From NCBI GenBank assembly GCA_949752795.1, contig OX457070.1, positions 31,446,788 to 31,510,787 on the forward strand: a DNA stretch of 64,000 nucleotides, in the 5' to 3' direction. Each line of letters starts with the position of its first letter. Position 1 is the first letter of the stretch. The position numbers and the translations under genes were made by a program. The stretch is from Hyperoodon ampullatus. Its lineage: Eukaryota > Chordata > Mammalia > Artiodactyla > Ziphiidae. The notes beneath the pieces are model-generated. The model did no database searches. It saw only the letters and a list, made by a program, of their open reading frames with translations, and was not told the DNA's origin. This document shows positions 54,065 to 64,000 of the stretch, one piece after another.

Positions 54065-54584
54065 GAGTATGTTCTGAATGCTACAGGAACACTCAGGAAA
54101 GGGAAGTCAGGAAGCTTGTGAGAGGAAATTGTATGAGGAAATGAGTTGACAGCACCAGACCAGTAGAAGTGAACTTCCTTTTGCAGCAGGAGAAATGAAA
54201 TATTCTAATGACCCACTCACTGAAAACAACCAAAACTGTTTGATAGGCTATTTTAAAAATCTTGTATTTTTTCACATGTGTCAGTGAGCAGGAACAAAAT
54301 TAAGTCTAAAAACTAGATGAAAATAAGAACTCAGGTCAGCAGAGCAGGAAGCTAGCTTTTGCCCTAAGTACATTCTCCAAACAGGGTGAACTTGAGCTTC
54401 ATTTTTTCACAGACATAGTGTACAGGGAATGGAAGACTTCCCAGTATTGTCCCCACATTTGTGGAAAGTCCAATAGGTCAACCATGAGGATTAAGCTGGG
54501 ATACCAAAGGTATGTACCCACAGTGTAGAGTGAACTAGAAATAAACATACCTCAACTCTCTTTTTACTCCAGGAGACTGCAAAT
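54065..54584. other. Unique sequence, no gene seen
   Basis: No repeat or exon recognised. Confidence 0.45.
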
Positions 54585-54600
54585 AAAGCTGTTATTTTTA

Positions 54601-54781
54601 TTTTGCGTTACGCGGGGCTCTCACTGTTGTGGCCTCTCCCGTTACAGAGCACAGGCTCAGTGGCCATGGCTCATGCACCCAGCCGCTCCGCGGCATGTGG
54701 GATCTTCCCGGACCGGGGTACGAACCGGTGGCCCCTGCATCGGCAGGTGGACTCTCAACCACTGAGCCACCAGGGAAGTCC
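54601..54781 (-). mobile_element. CHR-2-type SINE with internal deletion
   Basis: A minus-strand element with a perfect 16-bp TSD AAAGCTGTTATTTTTA (54585-54600 and 54782-54797). It lacks about 15 bp: other copies read cAGGCTCcggacgcgcAGGCTCagcgg, this one reads cAGGCTCagtgg (54653-54664). The poly(A) tail is almost absent. Confidence 0.94.
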
Positions 54782-54797
54782 AAAGCTGTTATTTTTA

Positions 54798-55205
54798 ACT
54801 TTAGCTCTGAGTGGAAGAGGAAAAATAATCCCTTGAGAAATAGCAAAACTTCGAGCCAACCCCCCAAATATTAGAATTCTGAATGCTCAAAACTTAGGTG
54901 ACTCCAACCCTCCTCCCCCACCAAAAAACCCTCTGAAGATGAGGTGTTAGCTTAAATCAGTTTCAGGTTGGTAATGCTCTCAGATTCCTGGCAGTAACAA
55001 ACATAGGTCTCTCTGGGGGAATTTACCTTTAATCCACATTATACATTACGCAAAGAAATAAGACACCATGAGTGAAAGCTAGCAGAAACAAAAGAGAGAA
55101 TTATCAGACCCTTCCCTAAATGCTTCATATATAAGAATTATTTAAAACAACTATCATTAGTAAGTCAAAATAAATAGAACAAGATTAAAAATATGTTTTG
55201 GGTGC
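54798..55205. other. AT-rich sequence, start of ancient L1 unclear
   Basis: No gene seen. The L1 relic may begin as early as about 55080. Confidence 0.4.
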
Positions 55206-55501
55206 AGAAACTATAAAAAGTGACCTTGCATATCTGAAAAGGTACCAAATAAAGTTTCTAGAAATTAAAAATAGAACAATTGAAATTAAAATCTCAATGG
55301 TTGAGTTTAGCAGCAGAGTAGATTCAGCTGAATTAACAAAATTAATGAAATAGAAGATATATTCCAATTACTATATCTCTAGCAACCAGAATACAGCACA
55401 GAGAAAGATGTGAAGTCATGGAAAAAATGAAAGAGAAATTAAGAGAAGTGGAGGATAGAGTGAAGTGATCTAGCATCATCTAGAAGGAGAGGAGAAAGAG
55501 T

Positions 55502-55892
55502 ATGTCAGAATCTACTAGCCACTCAAAAGGATCCAATCTCTCTATTTCCAGGCCACATAGACGGTATTTCTTAGCCTCACTTGCATTCCAGTCAATGAAC
55601 ACAAAAATTATGTGTGCCTGTTCTAGATTGGTTCGTAAAACACCTTTCACGTGTGTTCCTCCAGGTTCTTTTCTCCTCTGGCTGACTTCAGTGGAGATGC
55701 CTTTGGAAAGCCATATGTTTAAGAAGCAGTGCTTCTGTCAGCTGGGTCCCTGAATGACCATGTAGAGGAGGTTAACCCTGCCTAATTATGCATCTGCTCA
55801 TGACTGTTAAGAAATAACAGAGATCTATTGTGTTGAGCCACTGAATGTTTGAGTCCATATGTTACCACAGTGTAACTCACTGGACATGTACT
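55502..55892 (+). mobile_element. Unclassified insertion in the ancient L1
   Basis: About 390 bp that interrupts the ORF1-like sequence. It contains 'cagctgggtccctgaatgacc' (55739-55759), 'gaaataacagagatctattgtgttgagccactgaatg' (55811-55847) and a 'gttaccacagtgtaactcac' end, resembling the 3' end of a dispersed mammalian repeat that I cannot name with confidence. The 83-codon ORF 55502-55753 covers it but shows no recognisable domain. Confidence 0.5.
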
Positions 55893-56423
55893 AGAGGCAA
55901 TACTTTAAAGACAATGGCAGATAATTTTCTAGAATGGATGAGAGATCCAATCTCCTATATAGGAATCCAAAGAAATGGAAAGTAGGAAAAACCAGCAAAT
56001 AAACAAAATCCATACCAAAGTGCATTATAGAGAAAATGCAGAACACTACAGACAAGAAGATCTTAAAAGTAACTGGAAAAAATGTCAAGTTACCTTCAAA
56101 GAAATAATATTTCAACTGAGAACTGACTTCTCAGCAAAAACAATTAAGTCACAAGAAAGTAAATTGATATCTTGAAGATATATTCAGAGAGACAATATTA
56201 TCTTACAATTGCATGCTTATAGAAATATCTTTCAAGAGTAAACCCAATGTAAAAACATTTTTAGACAAACAAATACTAAGAATTTATCACCAAAGGAAGC
56301 TTACTAAGGAAATACTAACAGATACACTTCAAGTGGAGGGAAAGTGATCCCAGGTGTAAGATCTGAGGATGAATGACAAAAACAAAAATATAAGTGGATA
56401 AACTTAAGTATTGACTATAATGT

Positions 56424-56493
56424 ATATATCTATATATATAAATCTCTATATATCTATATAGATATAGTCATTTCATTGACTATGTGAAATGAC
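56424..56493. repeat. AT-rich tract with hairpin
   Basis: A (TA)/(TATC)-type tract at 56424-56466, followed by a perfect 9-bp inverted repeat GTCATTTCA (56467-56475) and TGAAATGAC (56485-56493) with a 9-base loop. Confidence 0.8.
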
Positions 56494-58211
56494 AATTACA
56501 GTGTCTTAAGTGGTTCAAAATAATAAAATGACAATACATTAAAACAACAGAATTATGTCAAGAGCTGAAGGTTGGGACTGAAATGTTGAGTCCCTTTTAT
56601 TTGGGGGGAAGGAAGTAAAGATATTGAATAAATTTAAACTTTGATGATACAGGCCTATTACAATTTCTAGAATCAAAATAGAGTATATTCCTCTAAATTA
56701 TGAAGGGGGATAAAATAATGATAAAAAATTGTCAAATGATACAAAAGACAGCAAGAAAGGAGAGAAAAAAAAATTTTAATGTAGAATAATTGAATGACCC
56801 ATTTTGAAAATACATTTAAGTATATTGGTAGCTACAATAAATGTAAATAAGCTAAGAGTTCCAGTTTTAAGAAAAGATTGTTAGCCCAGAAAAATATCCA
56901 AAATATAGCATATGTTGCTTACAAGAGATACAGAAAAACTATAAGGTCACAGAATAGCTGAAAAGCATCAATTGGGAAAAGATATGTTAAGATGAATTCT
57001 AACTAAAAGATTATATATATAAATATGTAATAATAATAAAGCATATTATTTTACATATAATTAAATATTATTATATACTGAAGAACAGAATTAAAAACAA
57101 TACATTCTAAGCATAAAAAAATTATTGTATAATAATAAAAAGTTCAGTTAACCAGGAATGTACAATAATTCCATCCTTTTAACAACTAAAAACACAGGCT
57201 TAGAATATATAAAATGAAAACTAACAACATTCAGGAAGAAATTTAAAAATCCATCAACATAGTAGGAGATATTAACATACCTATTTCAAAAACTCATAGA
57301 GCAAGCCAAAAATAATCAGCTTAGATACAGAAAATTTGAACAACATAATTGGCAGATTTATCAGTTGGGTTCATATAGAACAATGCAATCAACAAATGCA
57401 GAATAATTTTTTTTCAAGCACAAACCAAACATTTACTAAAATGGAACACATATAATGGGCCATAAAATTGATTAATAAAAGTTTAAAATATATGGTTCTG
57501 CTGACTACAGTGAAATTCTTAGAGATCAACAATAGAAAGCTGACTGGGAAAAAAACTCATATATTTGGAAATTAAGAAGCACACTTTTCCACTAATTGTG
57601 GGTAAATAAATCACAATGGAAATTAGATTATATTAAATTTAACACAGAATTGCCAACATGCAACAATTTTTGACCTACAAAAATGGCAATTTTATTAAAA
57701 TTAACTTAATGTTTAGAAATGAACTATAACCAAAATACTCCATTATTAAAACGTGGGGATATAGCTAAAGCTGTACTATAAGAAAATGTATAGCCTTCCA
57801 AACATTTTTTTTTAAAGAAGGTCTGAAACTAAATATGTCAATTATTTAACTTGTGAAGATAAAACTCAAAGAAAACAAAAGGAAGAAAGTAATGACTAAA
57901 GACCAAAAAAAAAGGTGCTTTGAGGGAATTGAAAACAAACAAAAAAACCAGTTTGATTGAATGCAACACAGGATGGGTGAGAGACTAGTCTGGAGAGTCA
58001 CACGGGGACAAACCACAATGTGTATTTTTGCCATATTACATTAATTCTGAATTACATAAGCTATATTACTTACTCGGTTTATCAAACTTCATTCTCCTAA
58101 TGAAGGAAGGTCAACGTTGCCTAAACTCACAGTGGGTATTGGCTGCCATGCACAGCCATTTGAAGTCCGAATTTTCAAGATGTTCTGGTGTGTGTGCTGT
58201 TTTTGAATCTT

Positions 58212-58318
58212 GGATACATACATACATACATACATATAATAGATACCACACATACACACACATCCATGCACACACACAAATATATTTACACACACATCCA
58301 TCCATACATATATACATG
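58212..58318 (+). repeat. (ACAT)n and (CA)n microsatellite cluster
   Basis: ACAT units at 58214-58238, then CA-rich and CCAT-rich variants to about 58318. It gives rise to spurious ORFs rich in Tyr, Ile, His and Thr or in Cys and Val. Confidence 0.9.
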
Positions 58319-60028
58319 AGTTTTTGAAATAAGCAAGAGGAGGTATATGGAATGCAATTAATCAACATCTAGAACTCTCTTGTAAAAGCAGAAAAGTGTA
58401 CAAATGGATTGTTTGTTTCTGATCTTTTGAATTTAGAAACAAATGGATTTATGAGCTAACCTATTTTTAAGTAGACGATAGCGTCTCCACCGATCTTTAG
58501 TTGTGGTCCATAACCTGACTATGGAAAATAGTATCCTATAAGCCAAACACTAGCAGGACAGAACTTCTAGTTAATACCTATGAAGCATTTATCTAAATTG
58601 ATTGGTTCTTCTATCACATATTGCCAGTTTGGCTGGCCCTTTCTAAGCAAGAGAATCCTTTGAAAAGCTTGCTGTGAAAATCCTTTTACAATAATCTGAT
58701 GGACCATTTGTTAGAACTAATGTGTCCTAAACCACAATGGTCTCTGCCAAATAAGTTCACATGTGTGGGCTGCTTAGTAATTTCAGATTATTTTTATCAC
58801 CATGGACTGTTGTGTATTGTTACTAATGTAACAACCAGCTTATTGTCAATTGTCAGAAGATCTGTTTGACCACCATTAACATTTTCAGAAAAAAAAAATT
58901 CCCTTCCAGTGAATTTTCTTTATATGCTTTTGCTATGATTCTTCAGGTCTTTCAGAACTGAAGTTCTGTAGACAACACGAGAGTTACTCGCATATGCCAG
59001 TTGGCAGGCTAGCTCGAGATGTAATTGAAGACACATTTTTCCATGGATTAAAGTGTTTTGTTTAGAAATACATTTCCTATTATACTTTTTTGCACATTTA
59101 ATTTTTTTTCAGAAATAGTTCCTTTCATGGTTTCCTTTTTTTTAAAAAGAAATATTTAATAGTGTGAGAAGAGGTTTGTTGTGGTTTGGGTGTGGCTAAA
59201 CCAGTTGTGCCCCTTCAAATATTCATGCATTGGAATAATCGCATCCTTTTTTATGGGAAACCATTCTGTTTCTCTCACAAAAACTCACGAGAGTTTGCCA
59301 CTTCCATTTTCCTTAAATCTGGGTCACACAGGACTATAAACCTTAGGCTCTTGGGACCAAATGGCCATATATTGCTTAAGGGCCTTTTTCCATGAGTCCA
59401 GAGGTTTTGTGATAGGGTGCTACCATCTCTTCTCATTGTCCTCTTCTGGGACAGCCACTCACGTGTTGGAGAAAGGCAAGAACTGAATGTCACTTAGAGA
59501 AAAGAGGCAGTCAGCAAGTGGAGGTTTCCTTCATTGTTCAGCCCTATTCTGGTGAACAGGGCTTTGCGTTGCTGGTGGAAATTCAAGCGTGAAGCCAATT
59601 TTTATGCTCTAGATGACAAAAAAATGCAGCTAATTCCAAAGTGTTTCTCCTTCTTTCCCTGGCAGCTGGTATGTTTACATAGTGGGGATAAAAGGCCTGA
59701 CATCTGTGTTTACATTTCTACGTAGCAGGGTCCCCCAAACCCACAGTTAGGAATCATTTATATCCAAGCACCTCTGCCCCAGAATTACAACAGCAAAGTC
59801 TTTCAACTTCTCCTCGGCAAAGGCCTTTGATCTCCCTTTGCAAAATGCTCTCTGATGAGTTGTGATTGGAAGAGGAGGGCTGGGAAGGTTTTATTCTTTG
59901 ACAGCTTCCTTCTCTCTTTCCACCCCCAACCATATAGGAACATGACCCAGGCCTTTAAGTACCCAAACCTCTTTCTATAAATTCCACTGAGTCATCAGAA
60001 TAAAGTTAAAACAGACTGGTGCAACTAA
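58319..60028. other. Unique sequence, candidate conserved stretches
   Basis: About 1.7 kb without a recognised repeat. The part 59560-60010 is compact and word-rich (for example TGAGTCA at 59988-59994, GATAAAAGGCC near 59686). The part 58910-59050 is also candidate non-coding conserved DNA. No exon is supported. Confidence 0.4.
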
Positions 60029-60029
60029 A

Positions 60030-60230
60030 GCAGTGCGTTCTCAAAATAATTTGCATTTTTAATAAGCATTCCAGTTGACTCTGATTTCTGATTCCAGGTA
60101 GATTAGAATCACCTGGGTTGCTTATAAGATGTGAAAATTCCAGAACCCTATGGAAACCTACTGAATGTGCATTTCCAGGTGTGGGTCGAGAAATCTGTAT
60201 TTTTCACATCTTGATATGAATCTTATGTAT
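60030..60230 (+). mobile_element. MER5/MER3-like hAT-Charlie relic
   Basis: 'gtagattagaatcacctgggttgcttataagatg' (60098-60131), 'cctactgaatgtgcatttccaggtg' (60158-60182) and 'gagaaatctgtatttttcac' (60188-60207) follow the order of MER5/MER3-type MITEs. The preceding 'gcatttttaataagcattccagttgactctgat' (60053-60085) looks like the opposite end of such an element, so two partial copies may be joined. Confidence 0.65.
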
Positions 60231-60325
60231 ATCGTTGTTTATATACAATCTTATGTATATGTAAGGTATACAATCTTATGTATACCAACCCTTAGACTAG
60301 GCGGACACTGGAGGGTGGGAGGTTT

Positions 60326-60531
60326 TTTTTTTTTTTTTTTTGCGGTACACGGGCCTCCCACTGTTGTGGCCTCTCCCTTTGCGGAGCACAGGCTCCGGAC
60401 GCGCAGGCTCTGCGGCCATGGCTCACGGGCCCAGCCGCTCCGCAGCATGTGGGATCTTCCCGGACCGGGGCACGAACCCGTGTCCCCTGCATCGACAGGC
60501 AGACTCTCAACCACTGCACCACCAGGGAAGC
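60326..60531 (-). mobile_element. CHR-2-type tRNA-derived SINE
   Basis: A full-length minus-strand element. The tail is the T-run at 60323-60341. The TSD is approximate: GGGAGGTTTT (60317-60326) against GGGAGTTTTA (60533-60542). Confidence 0.92.
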
Positions 60532-60542
60532 CGGGAGTTTTA

Positions 60543-60868
60543 ATTTGAGGGTTAGGCTATACTGGTCTTTGTCCAAGACACCATCTCAACCTCTGACCCT
60601 TTCAATGAGATCAACTTGCCGGTTGTTTCCCCAAGGTGTAATCAGTGTAAGTTGATGAAATGAAATCATCTTCTCTGAAAGTGTGAATGTCTTACTAAAT
60701 TTTTTCTGGCTGCATTATTCTACTTTCTATTCATAAAATTTTGACTTGTAAATTGAGGCAAAGTAGTTTAGCAGGTTAAGAAATATTTATAGAACCAACT
60801 TTATAGAAATTTAATCTTAGACCTGATCTAAATTTTAATTGTTTGGTTTATGCTATATCTTATTATCT
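60543..60868. other. Unique AT-rich sequence, no gene seen
   Basis: No repeat or exon recognised. Confidence 0.45.
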
Positions 60869-60869
60869 G

Positions 60870-61575
60870 AAATGACATTCCACTTTTTAAAAATTGATTT
60901 TTAAAAATTGAGGTAATTATAGATTCATATACATTTGTAAGACATAATACAGAGAGATCTTCTGTACCCTTTATCTAGTTTCTTCAATGGTAACATTTTT
61001 CAAAACTATAGTACGGTATCACAACCAGGATCTGACATTGATACAATCCACAGACCTTATTCAGATTTCCCAAGTTTTACTTGTACTCATTTGTGTGTGT
61101 GTGTGTGTGTGTGTGTTTAGTTCTGTACAATTATAACACATGTGTAGGTTTGAGTATCTACCATCACAATCAAGATACTGAACAGTTCTATCACCACAAG
61201 AATTTTGGGGTTTCCCTTTTATAACTATACCCATCTCTCTCTTGCTCCCTCTCTGAACCCTTGATAGCCATCAATCTGTTCTCTGTTTCTGGGTTTTTGT
61301 CATTCCAAAATTATCATATAAATGGAATCATACAGTATGTAATATTTTGGGATTGCTATTGGGATTTTCACTCAGCATATTTCCCTGAAGATTCCCTGGA
61401 GTTGTTGCATATATCAGTAGTTCTTTAATTTCAATTGCTGAGTAGTGTTCCATGGTATGAATGTACCACAGTTTGTTTAATCAGTCATTCATTGAAGGAC
61501 ACCTGGGTTGTTTCCAGTTTGGGGCTATTATAAGTAAAACTTCTATGTACAAGTTATTGTATGAATACAGCAATA
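60870..61575 (-). mobile_element. Old L1 (L1M type), late ORF2 and 3' part
   Basis: About 700 bp in reverse orientation: 'aaaaattgaggtaattatagattcatatac' (60902-60931), 'ccacagaccttattcagatttcccaag' (61048-61074), 'catcacaatcaagatactgaacagttc' (61162-61188), 'ttgatagccatcaatctgttctctg' (61261-61285), 'ctgagtagtgttccatggtatg' (61438-61459) and 'ggacacctgggttgtttccagtttggggctatta' (61497-61530). A (GT)n tract lies at 61093-61118. Confidence 0.85.
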
Positions 61576-64000
61576 CTGATATTTTATTACCCTTTTCAAT
61601 TTTTATAATTTGTAGGCCAATCACAAACTATATCGTAACCATAAAATCTTTCTATACCTCACCAACCCCTGTCATTACCTCTTCTCATTTCCCTTCCCCA
61701 TAACATCTGGACAATTCTGCTGTGAGAAAGTTGTGAAAAAGCTGATCACAAGAGCTAAAGGAGCTTTCCTGTTGGGTATAGTTGAAGAAGCTGCCTAGAG
61801 ATCAGATGTCCAAGGGAAGGTCAAGGTCTTCACATACTGTAGCTCTGGGTCCATCTGTGGTCCACAGAGCCAAAGATCACTAGAGCAGTGGGCATTAGAA
61901 AAAAAGTTATAATTATCACTACTACACCACCACAAAGACCCCTAAAAAATCACTTGAAAGGGAGACTCTGCATGGGGCTCATAGTCTCAAGATATATGTT
62001 ATCAAAAGCAATATAGTTGCACTCACTGGGCAATAAGGCTTGGGAAAGCATGGGTCCTACATCTTCTGGTATTTTGGTGAAGACTGAATAGTGAATGTCA
62101 ATGCCAGTCACACCTCAGATACTGGCTGTGCTAATTTGTGACCAGGTGTAGAAGACATATACCCACAGCCAAGAGACGTTAATATCCATAGAATTTTGTT
62201 GACGGTTCTGTCCCTTATGCTTTTGTGTTTGTTTTATTTCCATTTTCAATTGTGAAGGAGAAACATTTATTAACAAATGCTTAAGGAGCTCAGTTTGTAG
62301 TTTTACATGTCTGCAATTGGAAAATGTTCATTGCCTAAGGGTCTACAGTATAAAGCAAAATTGTGTGTAATTCCTAAATAGTTATGGAATTTCAAGCACA
62401 AGTTCACTTAGAGTATTAATGACTTTAATGAAGACAGACATCTAACATAAAATCAACAAATCATTAGACTTCCAGTAAAAGTGTAAGCAATGTCTAATTA
62501 ATATAATTGTTTATTATTTTCCTCAATAAAACATTGGTCCTTAAGTCTAGTGGTGCCTCAAAGATCAACTGACTAGTAAGCAAGGCAACCAGCCAATGAC
62601 TTGAGGTCATTTAGCCAAAAGAGTACTTTTTACCTACTATCCTCCATCAGACTAATATCAATTATTATTATTGTCATTATTTTGGTATTACTATTATTTG
62701 ATCTGGTTTTATCTGAATAAATTCAAACATTATGGGGTATAGACTTAGCCTCAAAGTACTCTATAAAATAAAGTGCAAAGCAGTGTGATATTAGAAATAT
62801 AAGTTATATTTTCCATTGTTCTTGAAAAAACCTTTTTGGGTTCAAGTTGCACTCTTATAGGGACCTTATTTTACACTAGCTCTAACCTATGGAGAAACAG
62901 GTGGCTGCCTTGTGATCACTGAGGATGGTCAGCCCTATAGCTCTGCTTCATAGATGAGGAGTTCATGTAAACTAGCCAAGGTTTCATAGTTAGCAAAGGG
63001 TAGAATAGAAATTAGAAGCTAGGTTTCTGTGACTCCAAAATTCCCATTATACATTCTTCATGCTAAGAAAAATAATCAGGATACGTGAATCCCTAGCCTT
63101 AGCCCTCTCCACCAAGCATATTCCATATTACGAGAGTAACTTCCTCCCTTGAGAAACAAGGAGTAAGTAAGCAAGCAAATTCCTTGAGGAACACGAAATA
63201 TTTAATTGCTATTCGTCATTTCTCTTACTCAGGATAAGATTAATTAAATCTGATCTTTCCATTTGCATGGAACTAATGTGATGGCTTAATAATTGCTTCT
63301 TTAAAAAGAAACTCTTCTGAGAAGATATCATATGAATTAATCTGAAATCTTTTCACTCTTACTACTGTCTGAACTTGTTTTAAACAAAAGAAGTCTGTGA
63401 TTAAAACAACAAAAAAAAAGCCAAACATTTCAAAACTGGTGGTGAAAACCCTTTTCATCATGCTCACAGATACCATCAGAGTCCAAGAAATACTGCAATG
63501 TATCAAGATGTATATTTTCGAGCTTGATGTAAATGACAGGGTCTCAAGCTGCTGTGTGACTCCAGGCCAAAACTAGACAGTTCCCAAATTCTTCAGAGTT
63601 ATACCCAGTAAGAAGCACAGCACATAGGTTGTTGATTTGTCAAAAACTTAATTTTCCATGACAAGCTCCATTGAGGAATGAGGAAAGTCAATAGCCTGAA
63701 GTTCACATTACCTTGGACAGCGGCTAGAAGAGGGTAAAATAAAGGAAGAGACCATAAACTCTGATAAGCGGTGATTTACCAATTAGATGTGAGAAAAATA
63801 AAGAATCATTAAAATGACAAAATACCATGAGTCATTAAGGGTTAGCCTAATTAAATAATAGCCCAATGTAAACCAGAGATTTGTGCTCTACCAGCTGCAA
63901 TGTGTGTTTATCAAAATAATGGAAATTGACACATATTGTACACATAGCCTCTCTTTAGCTGTCTCTTTTAACATTTATCTGGAGGTCACCTAGGGAAATA
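61576..64000. other. Unique AT-rich sequence, candidate conserved non-coding DNA
   Basis: About 2.4 kb with no recognised repeat or exon. Two stretches stand out as AT-rich but not simple: 62400-62540 (AATGACTTTAATGAAG and TCTAATTAATATAATTG words) and 63765-63950 (AATTAGATG, CATTAAAATGAC, CCTAATTAAATAATAG). Both are dense in TAAT-core homeodomain-like sites. The 77-codon minus ORF 63273-63506 has no recognisable domain. Confidence 0.4.

Larger units (their letters stand above)
55210..57990 (+). mobile_element. Ancient L1, 5' portion (ORF1 into ORF2)
   Basis: Blocks in L1 order: an ORF1 coiled-coil-like region (55255-55500: 'attaaaatctcaatggttgag', 'gaatacagcacagagaaagatg', 'agagaaattaagagaagtggaggatag'), later ORF1 (about 56040-56350: 'aagaagatcttaaaagtaactgg', 'gacttctcagcaaaaacaa', 'ggaaagtgatcccaggtg'), then ORF2 endonuclease-linked sequence (about 57455-57790: 'gggccataaaattgattaa', 'catatatttggaaattaag', 'gatatagctaaagctgtac'). 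All frames are broken. Most 3' sequence is absent or unrecognisable. It could be a HAL1-like relative in its first half. Confidence 0.75.

Noticed and set aside
58089..58368. Overlapping minus ORFs with Cys, Val and Tyr repeats
   Set aside because: A translation of the ACAT/CA microsatellite cluster.
9008..60531. A family of similar small ORFs (for example at 17424, 19096, 26872, 33629 and 46233) whose products share motifs around 'PADAGDTGSCPGPGRSHMP'
   Set aside because: They look like a conserved multi-copy gene family, but each lies exactly on a CHR-2-type SINE. The shared peptide is the translation of a non-coding RNA polymerase III repeat, and all six frames give similar families.
9008..60531. 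Regularly recurring near-identical ~200-bp units considered as a CRISPR or satellite array
   Set aside because: The units are dispersed, in both orientations and flanked by unique TSDs, so they are retroposons and not an array.
1..64000. Operons, promoters with Shine-Dalgarno sites, prophage or other prokaryotic systems
   Set aside because: Coding density, repeat content and element families are those of a mammalian nuclear genome, so a bacterial reading does not apply.

Overview
The window is nuclear DNA from a mammal, almost certainly a cetacean and probably a toothed whale. The best evidence is twelve copies of a roughly 200-bp tRNA-derived SINE of the CHR-2 type, with its extended GC-rich body, plus one older and longer CHR-type relative. 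Nearly all the young copies have intact target-site duplications. L1 copies with cetartiodactyl-type 3' UTRs, ancient L2 and MIR relics, ERVL-MaLR LTRs and hAT MITEs complete a typical mammalian repeat landscape. These family names come from recalled consensus sequences, not from a database search.

I find no convincing protein-coding exon, rRNA gene or functional tRNA gene. The longer open reading frames are translations of SINEs, L1 ORF2 debris, microsatellites or chance. The window reads as a gene desert or part of a very large intron.

Layout. 0-5 kb: an old L1 tail, long unique sequence, MIRs and a G-quadruplex-type G-run. 5-10 kb: a short L1 with TSDs, a MaLR LTR split by another L1, a hAT MITE and two SINEs. 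10-16 kb: microsatellites, a CA/GT hairpin, L2 and MIR relics, a second hAT MITE and a possible LTR. 16.9-20.3 kb: the densest locus, with two L1 3' segments in the same orientation, one apparently inserted into the other, each carrying its own SINE. 20-27 kb: mostly unique, with an L2, the older CHR SINE, a MIR-in-MIR nest and an unclassified ~600-bp block. 27-38 kb: five SINEs, an MLT1-type LTR, the longest L2 relic (~0.9 kb), and a MIR split by an L1. 38-46 kb: L1M, a perfect 2x36-bp duplication, a reverse MaLR fragment abutting a polyadenylated GC-rich retrocopy-like block, an L1 missing most of its 3' UTR, tetranucleotide repeats and a Z-DNA-prone palindrome. 46-55 kb: SINEs, three L1 tails, L2 relics and a 500-bp solo LTR with a 4-bp TSD. 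55-58 kb: an AT-rich 5' portion of an ancient L1. 58-64 kb: mostly unique, with a MER5-like hAT, a SINE and an old L1, then about 2.4 kb of unique AT-rich sequence that includes homeodomain-type TAATTA clusters.

No genes act together here. The biology on view is retrotransposition: L1 machinery mobilising itself and SINEs (several TSDs begin with an A-run, as L1 endonuclease cleavage predicts), nested insertion, LTR-LTR recombination leaving a solo LTR, and slippage or short-repeat deletions inside the copies. The unique stretches may hold regulatory elements, but only comparative data can show that.
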